A stretch of 64,000 nucleotides of DNA from Planctomycetota bacterium (GTDB lineage Bacteria; Planctomycetota; UBA1135; UBA2386). Both the position numbers and the translations under genes were made by a program. The notes beneath the pieces were generated by a model, which was not told where the DNA came from, ran no database searches, and was given only the letters and a program-made list of their open reading frames with translations. The stretch covers positions 47,903-111,902 of the forward strand of contig JALORC010000006.1 of assembly GCA_025459175.1 (NCBI GenBank), given 5' to 3'. Below, piece after piece: positions 15,580 through 25,354 of the stretch; position 1 is the first letter of the stretch; each line of letters starts with the position of its first letter.

Positions 15580-17277
15580 ATGTCCTCCTTCCTTCATTTC
15601 TATGGTCTTGCGCAGCGCGTTGATCAGCATCGTCAGCATGTCCTCGATCTCGCGCTGCGCCGACTGCACCGGCTCGCCGGTCTCGTGGGTGCGCATGCGC
15701 GCCACCAGCGCCGCGAGATCGTCCCGCAGCTGCTCGGTGATCGGACCGAAGGTCGCGGTGGTGCCGTCCTCCTCGATCAGCTTGTGGGCGTCGCTGGCTT
15801 CGCCGCGCAGCTCGTCCTCACCGGTGGCCAGCTCGCCGATCCGCGCGACCAGCGCGGCCGGCAGGTCACCGCTCGAGGTCAACACGTTGTTGCGGGTGCC
15901 GTGCAGCGTCTTGGTCTGCGCCGACAGCTCGCGCTGGCGGGCGAGCATCGCCGTGAACCGCTCCTCGAGCGCGCGCAGCACTTCGTCCTGCAGCTGCTGA
16001 CGCAGCTGCGCGATCGCTTCCTCGAGCTCCTTCTGCGCCGCCTCGAGGTCCTCCTTGGCGTCCTGCTGCTTCTGCTTGGCCGGCTTGTACTCCTTGAGCT
16101 GACCGGCCGCGGCCTTCTGCTTCGGAACCGCCTGCTGCACGCGCTTCTTGCCCGGCGTCTGCTTCGGCTCGCCGTTCTCGTCCTGCTGTGCGTCGGACTT
16201 CTCCATGTCCTTGGCCAGCGTGTCGGTGGCGTGCTGGGTCTGCTCCTGCTTCTTCGCCTGCTGCTCGAACGGCAGCTTCAGCAGTTCCCGCTTCGCCTCG
16301 TCGGCCATCTTCTCGAGTTCCTGCTGCGCCTGCTTGAGCGCCTCGATGGCGTGGTCCTGGTCCTTCAGCGACGACTCGGGCTTCTTGTCACCGAGCTGCT
16401 TCTGCGCCTCGGACATCGACTGCGAGGCCTTCTGCGCGCTGCCGCTGCACTGGCCCTCGCTGGGCTTGCCTTCCTTCGGGTCACTCGGCTTGCTGTCCTT
16501 CGGATCGCTCGGCTTGCCGTCCTTGCCTTCCTTGGCGTCCCTGGCGGCCTTCGCTTCGCGCGCCTCGCCATCCTTCTTCAGCTCGGCGTCCTTGCGCTCG
16601 GTGGCTTCGAGGGCCTTGGCCAGCTTCTCGGTGTCCTCCTGCAGCTTGCCTTCCTTGTCGGCCAGCGGCTTGGCCGCCTCGGCCGCGGCCTGGGTGCCGA
16701 GCTGGTTGGTCTGCTCGCGCACCTGCTTCTGCTCGGCCAGCAGCGCATCGATCGCGGCCTTCTTCGCCTCGATGTCGGCGAGGTGATCCTTCAGCGCCTC
16801 GGCGCGCGCCGAATCGTCCTTCTCCTGGCCCTGCTCCTTGGCCAGCGCCTCGACCCGATCGCGCAGGCCCGCCAGTCGCTCGATCTCCTCGAGCAGCTTG
16901 CGCAGATCGGCATCGCGGTTCTGCAGCAGCTCGAGCAGCTTGCCGAGGTCCGCCTTGACCTCGTTCATGCCGACCAGCGCCTCGTCCCAGCGCTCCTGCT
17001 GCAACAGGTTGCCGGCGGCGTCGAGCCGCGACTGCAGCTTCTTCTCCTGGGCGAAGCGCAGGCCGAGCGACAGGATCTTGCTGCCCTCGGGCTCGGTGCC
17101 CTGCAGCACGCCCATCAGCTTCTGCATGCGCTCGGTCAGCTCCTGGAACTTCGCCCGCGCGAGGTCCTGCTTGCCGACGGCAGCAATGGGCGGGTCCTGG
17201 GCGCGCAGGCACGACGCCTGGGGCGGCGCGCACGCGAACAGCAGGGCCGCGAACGCGGCGATGAGTCTTCCTATCAT
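15577..17277 (-). CDS. Large exported coiled-coil protein of the VWA operon
   Basis: 566 residues up to the TGA. A signal peptide (LIAAFAALLFACAPPQASC, residues 5-23) is followed by almost continuous charged helix with heptad-like spacing (residues about 35-235), a Lys/Asp/Pro/Ser low-complexity spacer with GKPSDPKDSKPSDPKEGKP repeats (about 265-285), and more coiled coil to the end. The last visible segment (EIEDMLTMLINALRKTIEMKEGG) has the form of the helix before a Gly-rich linker. In planctomycetes such proteins accompany DUF4175-like and VWA genes, but the function is unknown; a periplasmic scaffold is a guess. It follows the DUF4175-like gene by 71 bases. The stop codon is in frame with the next 84 codons, as described for 15325-15537. 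Confidence 0.82.
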   Translation of the reverse strand: MIGRLIAAFAALLFACAPPQASCLRAQDPPIAAVGKQDLARAKFQELTERMQKLMGVLQGTEPEGSKILSLGLRFAQEKKLQSRLDAAGNLLQQERWDEALVGMNEVKADLGKLLELLQNRDADLRKLLEEIERLAGLRDRVEALAKEQGQEKDDSARAEALKDHLADIEAKKAAIDALLAEQKQVREQTNQLGTQAAAEAAKPLADKEGKLQEDTEKLAKALEATERKDAELKKDGEAREAKAARDAKEGKDGKPSDPKDSKPSDPKEGKPSEGQCSGSAQKASQSMSEAQKQLGDKKPESSLKDQDHAIEALKQAQQELEKMADEAKRELLKLPFEQQAKKQEQTQHATDTLAKDMEKSDAQQDENGEPKQTPGKKRVQQAVPKQKAAAGQLKEYKPAKQKQQDAKEDLEAAQKELEEAIAQLRQQLQDEVLRALEERFTAMLARQRELSAQTKTLHGTRNNVLTSSGDLPAALVARIGELATGEDELRGEASDAHKLIEEDGTTATFGPITEQLRDDLAALVARMRTHETGEPVQSAQREIEDMLTMLINALRKTIEMKEGGH

Positions 17278-17348
17278 TGTGGTTCTCGGGTGGTCCCGAC
17301 GTCTCGGGTGCTGCGGTTTGGAGGCGAAGGTCACTTCGGCGGCTGCGG

Positions 17349-19580
17349 CTACTTCGGCTTCTTCGGCTTGAAGATATCGCCTTCGACATCCTTGCGGCGT
17401 TTCTCGACGTCGCGAATGGCCTCGCCTTCCAGGTTTATCACCAGCTTCAGGTCTTCGATCAGGGCGGCCAGGCTCTCGGCCTGCTCCATGTGCTGCAGGA
17501 TCGCCGTCATGCGCCGCTCGATATCCCTGTAACCCTCTACGGCAGCGGCCCTTGTCGCTTCGTCGGGGGCGGTCACGAAGGCATCGACCTGGCGCGCCGT
17601 GGCCGGGAACGCTTCCTTGGCGAGCTGCTGCAGCGGGGCCGGGATCAGGTTCTCGAGCTGGCGGACCTTGTTGGACTCGATCAGCCGGTTGTTCTCGTAC
17701 TCCCACAGGATGCGCTGGTACGACTCGCCGACGAACGCCACGCGGCGCCCGAGCGACTGCTGTTGCCGCGCCAGGGACTTCAGCCGCGCCTCGGCGGCCT
17801 TGCGCCGGTCGCCGGCCGCCGTCGGGTTGACCATCTCGGCGAGTTCGAGCCGCGCGCGCTGCTCGTCGTCGATCAGGCGCTTGAGCTCCTGCCGTTGCTC
17901 GACCTGGCGGCGCCGCAGCTCCTCGACCAGCTTCTCGCGGGTGACGACACGGAACGACATCGTCTCGCCGAGCCCTTCGTGCGGCGCGCCGGGGCCGAAG
18001 TTGTCCTTGGCCTGGAAGCGCAGCGAGAACAGCATGCCGGGGCGGATCGGATTGCCGGTCGCGTTCTCGTCGGCGATCTTGTTCCACTGCGTCAGATCGA
18101 CGAGCGCGGTGGTCTCGTAGCGCAACGCGCTGGTCGGCAGCGGTTCGCCGAACACCACGCCGGCCGGGCCGAACGGCACCTCCGGCGGCGGCGGTGCGGT
18201 CTTGTCGGCCGGCTGGTCGTCGAGCGCGCGCGACACCGCGCTGACCTCGCGCAGACCGAAGTCGTCCTTGGCCTTCAGGTCGCCGGGGATGCGCGCGTGG
18301 GCGGTGATCGACGCACCGATGCCGCGCAGCCGGAACTCGAGCGTCGGTGGCTTGTCGTCGCCGACCCGCAGCGACAGCTTCGGCGGTGAGCCGGCGCCGA
18401 GCTGGTCGCGATCGACGACGTCGATCGTCAACAGGCCGGAAGCCGTGGGCGCGAACTCCCCGGCGAACGCCGCCCCATCGGCGGCGACCGCGAGCGGCGT
18501 CTTCTGGTCGTTGCCGAACAGCAGGAACGCCTGCGCCAGCGGCTTCTGGCTGCGGCCGGCGATCGCCAGCTGCGCGCCCTTCGGCAACCGCAGCTCGCCC
18601 TCGGTCGCCGGCACCAGCATCGGCTCGCGTTGCATGTAGTCGGGAAACGTCACCCGCACGCTCAGATCGTCGATCCGCGGCCGTTCGACGACGACCACGC
18701 GCAGCTCGAGCGGCAGCGCGTCGCCGCCCTCGACCTGCAGCGTCATGTCGGCGAGCACCGACTCGATGGTCCACGAGAACTCGCGTTCGCCGGTGCGACT
18801 CAACGGCTCGGTGCCACGATCGCCGCCGCGGAAGTCGTAGTCGACGAACAGCTGGTCCGGCACCGGACCGTCGATCGCGATGCGCAGGCTCAGGGCGTCG
18901 CCCTGCGGCAGACGCACCTCGGCCGGACCGCCGTCGGCGATCCGCAGCGTCGTGTAGCGCGGCCACTCGGCGTTCGACAGCAGCAGGTTGCGGCGCGCCC
19001 ACAGCCCGAGCGAGCCGCGGTCGATCACCGTCCAGCCGCCGAAGAACACCGCCGCGGCGGCGAGGCCGAGGCCGAAGCGCCGCACGCGGCCGGCGTCGAT
19101 CGCGCGCCCGAACGGGATCGCCGCGAGCCGCGCACGCACGTCGGCGACCACCGCCTGCTTCAGCGCCATCGACTCGACGGTCGCGCCGACCGCGCCCGCG
19201 CGCAGTTCGCGATCGAACTGCAGCGAGCTGATCAGCGCCTGCCTGGTCTCCGGCGCCGAACGTTCGACGGCGAGCGCCATCTCGTCGTCGCCGAGTTCGA
19301 CCGCCAACGGTTGCACGAGGCGGCGGTGCACGACGCGCAGCAGCACGAACACGAAGGTGGCGAGCAGCACCGCGCGGTAGATCCACTCGAGCCGCAGGCT
19401 GCGGTCGGTCAGGAAGCTCGGCAACGCGAACGCGACCAGCAGCAGCGCCAGCAGACCGAGCGTCTCCACCCAGATGCCGGTGCGGGCGCGCGCACGCAGC
19501 TGCGCCAGTTCGGCGTGGGCCGGCGGTGCCGTGACGCCGGCGCCCGACGTCGTGGGTGCGATCGGGAGCGTCGAGTTCAT
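17349..19580 (-). CDS. DUF4175-like membrane protein
   Basis: 743 residues. Two transmembrane helices near the N-terminus (about residues 35-53 and 63-80), then a cytoplasmic-looking helix with MALAVERSAPETRQALISSLQF, which resembles the E-x-x-x-P-x-L-x-x-x-L-x-x-A segment of DUF4175 proteins, a third helix (FGLGLAAAAVFFGGW, about 185-200), a long periplasmic beta-rich part with several Ig-like strand patterns (RVTFPDYMQREP; LEFRLRGIGASITAHARI; KAKDDFGLREVS, the typical 'D-D-x-G-L' of the family) and a C-terminal coiled coil. Function in the family is unknown. The start ATG overlaps the stop of the VWA gene. Together with the next gene it looks like a membrane sensor/scaffold plus partner pair. 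Confidence 0.78.
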   Translation of the reverse strand: MNSTLPIAPTTSGAGVTAPPAHAELAQLRARARTGIWVETLGLLALLLVAFALPSFLTDRSLRLEWIYRAVLLATFVFVLLRVVHRRLVQPLAVELGDDEMALAVERSAPETRQALISSLQFDRELRAGAVGATVESMALKQAVVADVRARLAAIPFGRAIDAGRVRRFGLGLAAAAVFFGGWTVIDRGSLGLWARRNLLLSNAEWPRYTTLRIADGGPAEVRLPQGDALSLRIAIDGPVPDQLFVDYDFRGGDRGTEPLSRTGEREFSWTIESVLADMTLQVEGGDALPLELRVVVVERPRIDDLSVRVTFPDYMQREPMLVPATEGELRLPKGAQLAIAGRSQKPLAQAFLLFGNDQKTPLAVAADGAAFAGEFAPTASGLLTIDVVDRDQLGAGSPPKLSLRVGDDKPPTLEFRLRGIGASITAHARIPGDLKAKDDFGLREVSAVSRALDDQPADKTAPPPPEVPFGPAGVVFGEPLPTSALRYETTALVDLTQWNKIADENATGNPIRPGMLFSLRFQAKDNFGPGAPHEGLGETMSFRVVTREKLVEELRRRQVEQRQELKRLIDDEQRARLELAEMVNPTAAGDRRKAAEARLKSLARQQQSLGRRVAFVGESYQRILWEYENNRLIESNKVRQLENLIPAPLQQLAKEAFPATARQVDAFVTAPDEATRAAAVEGYRDIERRMTAILQHMEQAESLAALIEDLKLVINLEGEAIRDVEKRRKDVEGDIFKPKKPK

Positions 19581-22072
19581 AGCAGGTTGAAGCGCTTGCG
19601 CAGCAGCCACTCGAGGGACAGCACGATCAGCAGGAAGGTGATGGTCGGCCAGCCGTCCCACACCGCGTGCGGCGTGCGGAAGGTGTCGGTCGCCGAGCGC
19701 GACGGCACCCGGTCGAGCGCAGCCAGCAGCGCCTGCGGCGTGTCGAACAGCTCGCCGCCCTGGGCCGCGGCGACGGTCGACAGCTCGGCGCGATCCATCG
19801 GCCCCTGTCGTTCGATCGTGGCGGCGGTGACCTGGAAGCCGATCTCGACGCTCTTGCCGATCTTCTCGACCGGCCGCACGCGGTAGCTGCCGAGCTGGGT
19901 CGGGCGCAGCCGCAGCGAGAAGCTGCCCGGCGCCGCCTCGACCGCGACCAGCGACACCGTCTCGGTGGTGCCGTCGCGTTCGAGCACCACCGGGAACGCG
20001 TCGGCGATCAGCGGCTGCAGCGCCTCGTCCTTGACCTCGGCCTGCAGTTCGATCGCCTCACCGAGGTCGATCTTCTCCTCGCTGGCGAGCAGGCGCAGGC
20101 GGCTGTTGCCGGCCTGCAGTCGGCCTTCGAACAGATAGCGCACGCCGTTGACCCAGAACCGGTTGTAGGCCTGTTCGAACAGCGAGCGCCAGCGATAGGT
20201 CTCGTCGGTGCCGGTGAACAGCACGCGGCCGGCGCCGACGTTCTGCATCGCCAACAACGTCATGCCGCGGCCGGCGCGGCGCAGCTCGGCGCTGCTGTGC
20301 TCGGCGAGCGAGATCGCCACCGGCTTCAGCCGCAGCACCGGGAACCAGAAGTGGAAGCCCGGCAGCCGGCCCCACAACAATCGGCTCTGGTCGCGGCCGT
20401 CGACGAGCCGCGCCACCTTGGCGCCGATGCCCTCGTCGCCGTCCGGCGACAGCTGCCACGGATTGGGCAGTTTGAAGGCCTTGCCGAGCCCGAGATTGCG
20501 GTCGGCGGACTGGATGTCCGGCACGATCGGCAGCAGTTCGGCCAGCGGATACGTGGCGGCGGCCGGTAGCATCGCCTCGAGCGAGTACTTCTCGCCGGCG
20601 ACCCACCACAGACCGCAGCCGCCCTCGACCACGTGCTGCTGCAGGAACTGGCAGAACTGCGGCGTCAGCTTGCTGGGATCCGGATCGATCAGCACCACGA
20701 CGTCGTACGGATCGAACTCGACCCGCGTCTCCGGCAGCCGCTCGATGCGCACCGCTTCGTCGCCGTCCTGCGGGAACTTCGGATCGGCGCTCGACAGCCA
20801 GCACGACACGTCGATCGTCTTGTCGCGGATGAACAGGTTGCGCAGGATCTGGAACTCGTGGTTGGCGCCGCCGGCGAGCAGCAGCAGCCGCAACCGTTCG
20901 GTCAGCACCTCGATCGGCGCCGTCTTGCTGTGACGCTCGGCGACGATCGCCTCGCCGTCCGGCGGCTGGATCTCGGCGCGATAGACGAAGCGCCCCGGGG
21001 CGTCGGCCGTGAGGTCCTTCCACTCGACGGTGAGCTCGGCGCGTTCGCCGCCGATCTGCACCTGCTGCGTGCGCACGACGGTTTCCTGGCCCTGCTCGTC
21101 GACGCGGACCAGGCGGGCGGTGATCCCGATCGGCTCGTAGCCCTGCTGCGTCAGCACCGTCTTCAGTTCGAACGGGTCCTTCTGGAACACCTTCGCCGGC
21201 GCTTCCAGCCGCGTCAGCTGCACCGTCTGCGTCTCCGACGGATCGCCGATGCCGAGCACGAACGTGTGCGGCACCTTGCGCTGGTTCAGCAGCCGCGCGA
21301 TCTCCGCCGCCTGCGGCCCGGCGTTGCGGCGACCGTCCGTGACGAACACCACGGCGGCGATCTCGGCGCTGCGGCTCTTGTCGAGCGCGGTGCGCAGCGC
21401 CCCACCGAGGTTCGAGGAGCGACCGTCGGCGCCGAGCTTGGCCAGGTCGAGCCGCGGCAGCGGCGGCGGCTGGTTCGGATCGACCGGCAGCGGCTGGCCG
21501 TCGGCGCCGAGCGCCGGTGCGGGCGGCGCCAGCAGCGGCAGCTGTTCGAGGCTGCCGGCGAAACCGTAGAGCTGCACCTGGTTCTTCGCCGCCAGCTTGC
21601 GCACCAGTTCGCCGTCGCCATGCGCGAGCAGCGCCTTCACCAGTTCGAGCCGGGTCGCGGTTGCGGGCTCGGTGATGCCGAGCTGGCGCCAGCCAGCGGC
21701 GAGCGGCTGCACCGCCTCGCGCCGCCACGCATCGACGTGCGTCATCGACTGCGAGGTGTCGACCAGCAGGATCGTGTGGCCCGGCCGGGTCTCGCGCTTG
21801 ACCGTCACCAGATTGGGCTCGAGCAGCAGCGCGATCACCGCGACCACCGCGAGGATACGGAGCGCGGCGAGCACGAGCCGCTGCGTGGAGCTCAGCTTGT
21901 GGCCGTCGCGCCGGTAGATCAGCACGACGCCGAGCACGGCCAGCGCGCAGCCGATCAGCACCAGCATGCCGAGGCCGCCGCTCGGGAACCGCGCGAACTC
22001 GAACTGCAGCTCGGCGCCCGGCTCGGGCTCGATGCCGCGCCACTTCGCCAGCCAACGGAGGATCTCGTCCAT
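19577..22072 (-). CDS. VWA-domain membrane protein with glutamine amidotransferase-like part
   Basis: 831 residues. Two N-terminal transmembrane helices (about 35-53 and 66-84) precede a von Willebrand A domain with the MIDAS motif DTSQS at residues 105-109 and a second metal-site region (DGRRNAGPQ, TDG motif). Next come beta-sandwich strands (VFQKDPFELKTVLTQQGY) and a class I glutamine amidotransferase-like Rossmann region (LRLLLLAGGANHEFQILRNLF; DPYDVVVLIDPDPSKL; AGRVLFTGTDETYRWR) that lacks a visible catalytic Cys-His-Glu set. A last hydrophobic helix with basic end is at the C-terminus (TITFLLIVLSLEWLLRKRF). This architecture is common in planctomycetes beside BatA-type proteins. Probable role: metal-dependent protein-protein interaction in the envelope. 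Confidence 0.85.
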   Translation of the reverse strand: MDEILRWLAKWRGIEPEPGAELQFEFARFPSGGLGMLVLIGCALAVLGVVLIYRRDGHKLSSTQRLVLAALRILAVVAVIALLLEPNLVTVKRETRPGHTILLVDTSQSMTHVDAWRREAVQPLAAGWRQLGITEPATATRLELVKALLAHGDGELVRKLAAKNQVQLYGFAGSLEQLPLLAPPAPALGADGQPLPVDPNQPPPLPRLDLAKLGADGRSSNLGGALRTALDKSRSAEIAAVVFVTDGRRNAGPQAAEIARLLNQRKVPHTFVLGIGDPSETQTVQLTRLEAPAKVFQKDPFELKTVLTQQGYEPIGITARLVRVDEQGQETVVRTQQVQIGGERAELTVEWKDLTADAPGRFVYRAEIQPPDGEAIVAERHSKTAPIEVLTERLRLLLLAGGANHEFQILRNLFIRDKTIDVSCWLSSADPKFPQDGDEAVRIERLPETRVEFDPYDVVVLIDPDPSKLTPQFCQFLQQHVVEGGCGLWWVAGEKYSLEAMLPAAATYPLAELLPIVPDIQSADRNLGLGKAFKLPNPWQLSPDGDEGIGAKVARLVDGRDQSRLLWGRLPGFHFWFPVLRLKPVAISLAEHSSAELRRAGRGMTLLAMQNVGAGRVLFTGTDETYRWRSLFEQAYNRFWVNGVRYLFEGRLQAGNSRLRLLASEEKIDLGEAIELQAEVKDEALQPLIADAFPVVLERDGTTETVSLVAVEAAPGSFSLRLRPTQLGSYRVRPVEKIGKSVEIGFQVTAATIERQGPMDRAELSTVAAAQGGELFDTPQALLAALDRVPSRSATDTFRTPHAVWDGWPTITFLLIVLSLEWLLRKRFNLL

Positions 22073-22087
22073 GGGTATCGACGGCCG

Positions 22088-24295
22088 TCAGCGACGGCCG
22101 AACCTCCAGGCCAGCAGGGATTCGAGCAGCAGGCCCGCCAGCAACAGCGCGGCGAGCAGCGGCCACAGTTCGCCCTCGCCGGTGCTGTCACCGAGCGTCG
22201 CTCCATCGCGTGCGAACGTGATGCGGGGATGCAGTTCGGGCGGATACAGCCGCGTGAACGCCTGCTCGCCGAACGGCAGCAGCCGGCTCTCGGCGACCGG
22301 CACGTTGCGCGCCAGCACGCGTCGATCGGGCGTGCCGTCGTGGCGCGCCAGTTCGACGTCGTAGGCACCGACCGTGCGCAGATCGGTCATCGGCACCGTC
22401 AGCTGCAGCGGCACCGGCGCGCTGGCGGCCGGTGCACCGGCCGGCTGGGGCGGTTCGACCGCGGTGAAGGTGCGTTCGTCGTCGGCGGCCACCGCGCGCA
22501 GCGTGACGTCGGCACGGTGCACGGCCGGGTCCAACAGCAGGCGATAGGCGCCGTCCGGCAGCAGGTTCTGCCCGCTCGGATCGGCGCGGCGCGCCGCCGC
22601 CCGATGCACCTGGTTGGCAATCACCAGCAGCAGCGGCGTCGCCGGCAGGTTGGCCCAGAAGCCGTCGGCGGTGATCGCGAACTGCACCACCTCGCCACCG
22701 CCGCTGCCGAAGCTGCGGCTGGCCAACAGCGGCGGGCCCTCGGTATCGCGGATCCGCACCACCACCGCGGCGCGACCGGTCGGATCGTCGCCGAGCGCGA
22801 GCCAACGGCCGACCAGCGTCAACGAGCCGAACAGCATGTCGAGGCCATCGACCATGCGCTCGCAGAGGGCGTGATCGCGCGCGACCAGCACCGCCTTCTC
22901 GGGCTTGTCCGGGTCGCCGCCGATCTCACCGAACGGCAGCGGCAGCAGGCCCGCGCCGGCGCGCCACAGCAGCTCGTTCCAGCGTGGACCGTCGACCAGG
23001 GCGCCACTGGTGATGGCGACGCCACCGCCGGCGGCGACGTACTCCTCGAGGCGCTTGGCCGCGGCCGGGCTCGGCGCCTGCACGTTGCACAGCCAGATCA
23101 GGTCGAACGGCGCGAAGTCGGTCTCGTCGAGCGCGATGTCGCTGATCACCTGCGGCTCGATGCCGGACTCGGCAATCTCGAACGCGGCCTGCAGATAGAA
23201 GGTCTCGCCGAGCTCTTCGTCGGGCTGGCCGTCGACCAACAGCACCTTGCTCTTGTCGCGCACGTCGAGCGCCAGCGTGCGGCGGTCGTCGATCGGGTAC
23301 TGCTCGCTCGGCTCCAGCAGCGCCTGCAGGCGGTGCGGGCCGGGCTGGTGGAAGGTGTGACCGATCGGCACCGTGACGCGTTCGCCCGGCGCCAGCTGTG
23401 GCACCGGCTGCACGACGCGACTCTGGCCATCGACCTCGATCGCGACCGTGGTCGGCGCGGCCGGATCGAGCCCGAGGTTCTGCACGTCGATCGCCAGCGT
23501 GCAGGGCACACCGGCGATCGCCAGCCGCGCCTGCAGCCGCACGTCGACGATCGCCAGGTTGGCGGGCGGCCCACCCGCCCCCAGCACCTTGACGTGATCC
23601 TTGCTGCGCAGCGCCCCGAGGGCCGCCAGCACCGCGGGGCGCGGCTTGTCGTCGTCGGTGGCCCAGTCGTGCGCGCGCTGGTCGCCGACCACGTAGAACT
23701 GCGTGCGAGCCGCCTCGGCGACCTCCTTGGCGCGATTGCCGGTCGTCTGCAGCACGGCACCGAGGTCCGGCGCGCCGTCGCCGACCGCGAACTCCTTCAG
23801 CAGACCACCGACGCGGCGGCCGAGTTCGGGCGACACCCGCTGCGTCCACAGATCGGGCTGCGCCGGCCGGCTGGTGCGCACCAGCGAGAACAGGTCGCCA
23901 CCGCGCTGGGTGGCGAGCTCGTCGACCAGCACCTTGATCCGGTCCTGCGCCTTCTCGAACAGGTCGGTGCTGCCGCTGCGCTGCGTCATCGACGCACTGT
24001 CGTCGAGCACGACCACGTGGTGCGTCTTCACCGACAGCAGCCCGCCGCCGCCGAGCTGCGGGCGGCACACCAGCGCCACCAGCAACAGCACCGCCAGCGT
24101 GCGCAGCAACAGCACCAGCCACTGCTCCATGCGCAGCCGCTTGCGGTTGCGCTTCATCGCCGCGAGCAGGAACTCCATCGCCGCCCACGGCACCTTCTGG
24201 AAGCGCCGGCGGTTCAGCAGGTGGATGACGATCGGCACCGCACACAGCGGCACCGCCCAGAGCAGCAGCGGATTGAGGAAGGCGAGGGCGAGCAT
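22088..24295 (-). CDS. BatA-type VWA membrane protein
   Basis: 735 residues. The N-terminus is the BatA domain: FLNPLLLWAVPLCAVPIVIHLLNRRRFQKVPWAAMEFL, where the L-x-x-x-x-P-x-x-x-H-L-x-x-R-R and W-A-A-M-x-F-L elements are diagnostic, then a second helix (QWLVLLLRTLAVLLLVALV). A VWA domain follows with DDSAS at residues 98-102. The central part has beta-sandwich repeats (LAIDVQNLGLDP; VTVPIGHTFHQPGPHRL) and a Rossmann-like region (KVLLVDGQPDEELGETFYL; FDLIWLCNV), and a C-terminal helix (LLAALLLAGLLLESLLAW) with Arg tail. In Bacteroides and others BatA works with a MoxR ATPase; no MoxR or DUF58 gene is in this window. Fifteen bases separate it from the next VWA gene. Confidence 0.88.
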   Translation of the reverse strand: MLALAFLNPLLLWAVPLCAVPIVIHLLNRRRFQKVPWAAMEFLLAAMKRNRKRLRMEQWLVLLLRTLAVLLLVALVCRPQLGGGGLLSVKTHHVVVLDDSASMTQRSGSTDLFEKAQDRIKVLVDELATQRGGDLFSLVRTSRPAQPDLWTQRVSPELGRRVGGLLKEFAVGDGAPDLGAVLQTTGNRAKEVAEAARTQFYVVGDQRAHDWATDDDKPRPAVLAALGALRSKDHVKVLGAGGPPANLAIVDVRLQARLAIAGVPCTLAIDVQNLGLDPAAPTTVAIEVDGQSRVVQPVPQLAPGERVTVPIGHTFHQPGPHRLQALLEPSEQYPIDDRRTLALDVRDKSKVLLVDGQPDEELGETFYLQAAFEIAESGIEPQVISDIALDETDFAPFDLIWLCNVQAPSPAAAKRLEEYVAAGGGVAITSGALVDGPRWNELLWRAGAGLLPLPFGEIGGDPDKPEKAVLVARDHALCERMVDGLDMLFGSLTLVGRWLALGDDPTGRAAVVVRIRDTEGPPLLASRSFGSGGGEVVQFAITADGFWANLPATPLLLVIANQVHRAAARRADPSGQNLLPDGAYRLLLDPAVHRADVTLRAVAADDERTFTAVEPPQPAGAPAASAPVPLQLTVPMTDLRTVGAYDVELARHDGTPDRRVLARNVPVAESRLLPFGEQAFTRLYPPELHPRITFARDGATLGDSTGEGELWPLLAALLLAGLLLESLLAWRFGRR

Positions 24296-24322
24296 CGCAG
24301 CCGTGGTTTCGTGCCGTCTGGG

Positions 24323-25354
24323 CTATCGCTGGTAGATCGGGGCGTAGGAGTACGGCAGCTGCAGCAGGGTCAGCGCGATCGCGGTGCCGTAGACGGTGCC
24401 GACGCCATCGCCGTCCCAGCTGCCGTCCTTCTTCTGTTGCCGCAGCAGCCAGGCGGCCTTCTTCGCATAGTAGTCGGTCCAGTCCTGCCCACCGCGCTGG
24501 AACAGCGCCTGGCTCCAGTACAGGTGCGTGTAGAAGTGGTGGCCGGTGTTGTCGACGGTGACCTGGATGTGCTTCTTGCAGTACTGGATCGCCTTGTCGA
24601 CGAACGGCTGGTCGTCGTAGACGCCGGCGTTGTAGAGCACCGCGCAACCGGCGGCGGTGATCGCGGGCCGGCCGTCGCCGCCCGACCCGAGGCTGTAGCG
24701 GATGCTGCCGTCGGGGTTCTGGCAGCGTTTGATGTAGTCGACCGCCTTGTCGATGGTCTTCTTGTCGACCACGATGCCGGACATCCGGCACGCGCGCAGG
24801 GCCTGGATCTGCGTCACCGTGACGCTGCCCTCGTCGCTGTTGGAGTCGGGCGTGTAGATCCAGCCGCCGGCGCTCGACTGCGCCGAGGCGATCAGGCCGA
24901 CCGCCTTGTCGAGCACGCGCTTGAGCTTGTCCTGCTTGCGCTGATCCTCCTCCATGCCGAACACGGAGGCGAGGTAGAGCGTCGCGAAGCCGTGGCCGTA
25001 CATGCTGCGGCCTTCCTCGGCCGGCACCGAGATCACGCCGTTGCCGGCGTCGGCATGCTTGAGCAGGAAGTCGATCGAATGACGCACCTGGTGCCAGTAG
25101 CGGCCGCGGGTCGGGGTCGAACCGCCGGCGACGAACGCCATGCCGGCGAGTCCGGTCATCGCCGCCGGATAGCTGCCGTAGCCGCCGGAGTTGCGCCAGC
25201 TGCCGTCGTTGGCCTGGTTGCGCGCCAGCCATTCGAGGCCGCGCTGCACGGAATCGTGGATCTCGCGGGTCACGCCGGGCGGGTAGACGGCGTCCTGGGC
25301 GCGCAGGCCGATGGCGATTGCGGCCATGGCCGCTCCGAGAAGCGCAGTCCTCAT
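24323..25354 (-). CDS. Exported alpha/alpha-toroid protein (prenyltransferase/squalene oxidase repeats)
   Basis: 343 residues with a signal peptide (ALLGAAMAAIAIGLRAQ). The body is a repeat protein of the alpha/alpha six-barrel type: segments such as GLEWLARNQANDGSWRNSGGYGSYPAAMTGLAGMAFVA, IASAQSSAGGWIYTP, IKRCQNPDGSIRYSLG and LLRQQKKDGSWDGDGVGTVYGTAIALTLL show the Q-x-x-D-G-S-W ('QW') motif followed by a hydrophobic helix. The D-x-D-D motif of squalene cyclases is absent, so an enzymatic role on prenyl substrates is unlikely; planctomycetal copies are secreted and of unknown function. The ATG overlaps the stop of the PQQ-like gene, which fixes the start. Confidence 0.85.
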   Translation of the reverse strand: MRTALLGAAMAAIAIGLRAQDAVYPPGVTREIHDSVQRGLEWLARNQANDGSWRNSGGYGSYPAAMTGLAGMAFVAGGSTPTRGRYWHQVRHSIDFLLKHADAGNGVISVPAEEGRSMYGHGFATLYLASVFGMEEDQRKQDKLKRVLDKAVGLIASAQSSAGGWIYTPDSNSDEGSVTVTQIQALRACRMSGIVVDKKTIDKAVDYIKRCQNPDGSIRYSLGSGGDGRPAITAAGCAVLYNAGVYDDQPFVDKAIQYCKKHIQVTVDNTGHHFYTHLYWSQALFQRGGQDWTDYYAKKAAWLLRQQKKDGSWDGDGVGTVYGTAIALTLLQLPYSYAPIYQR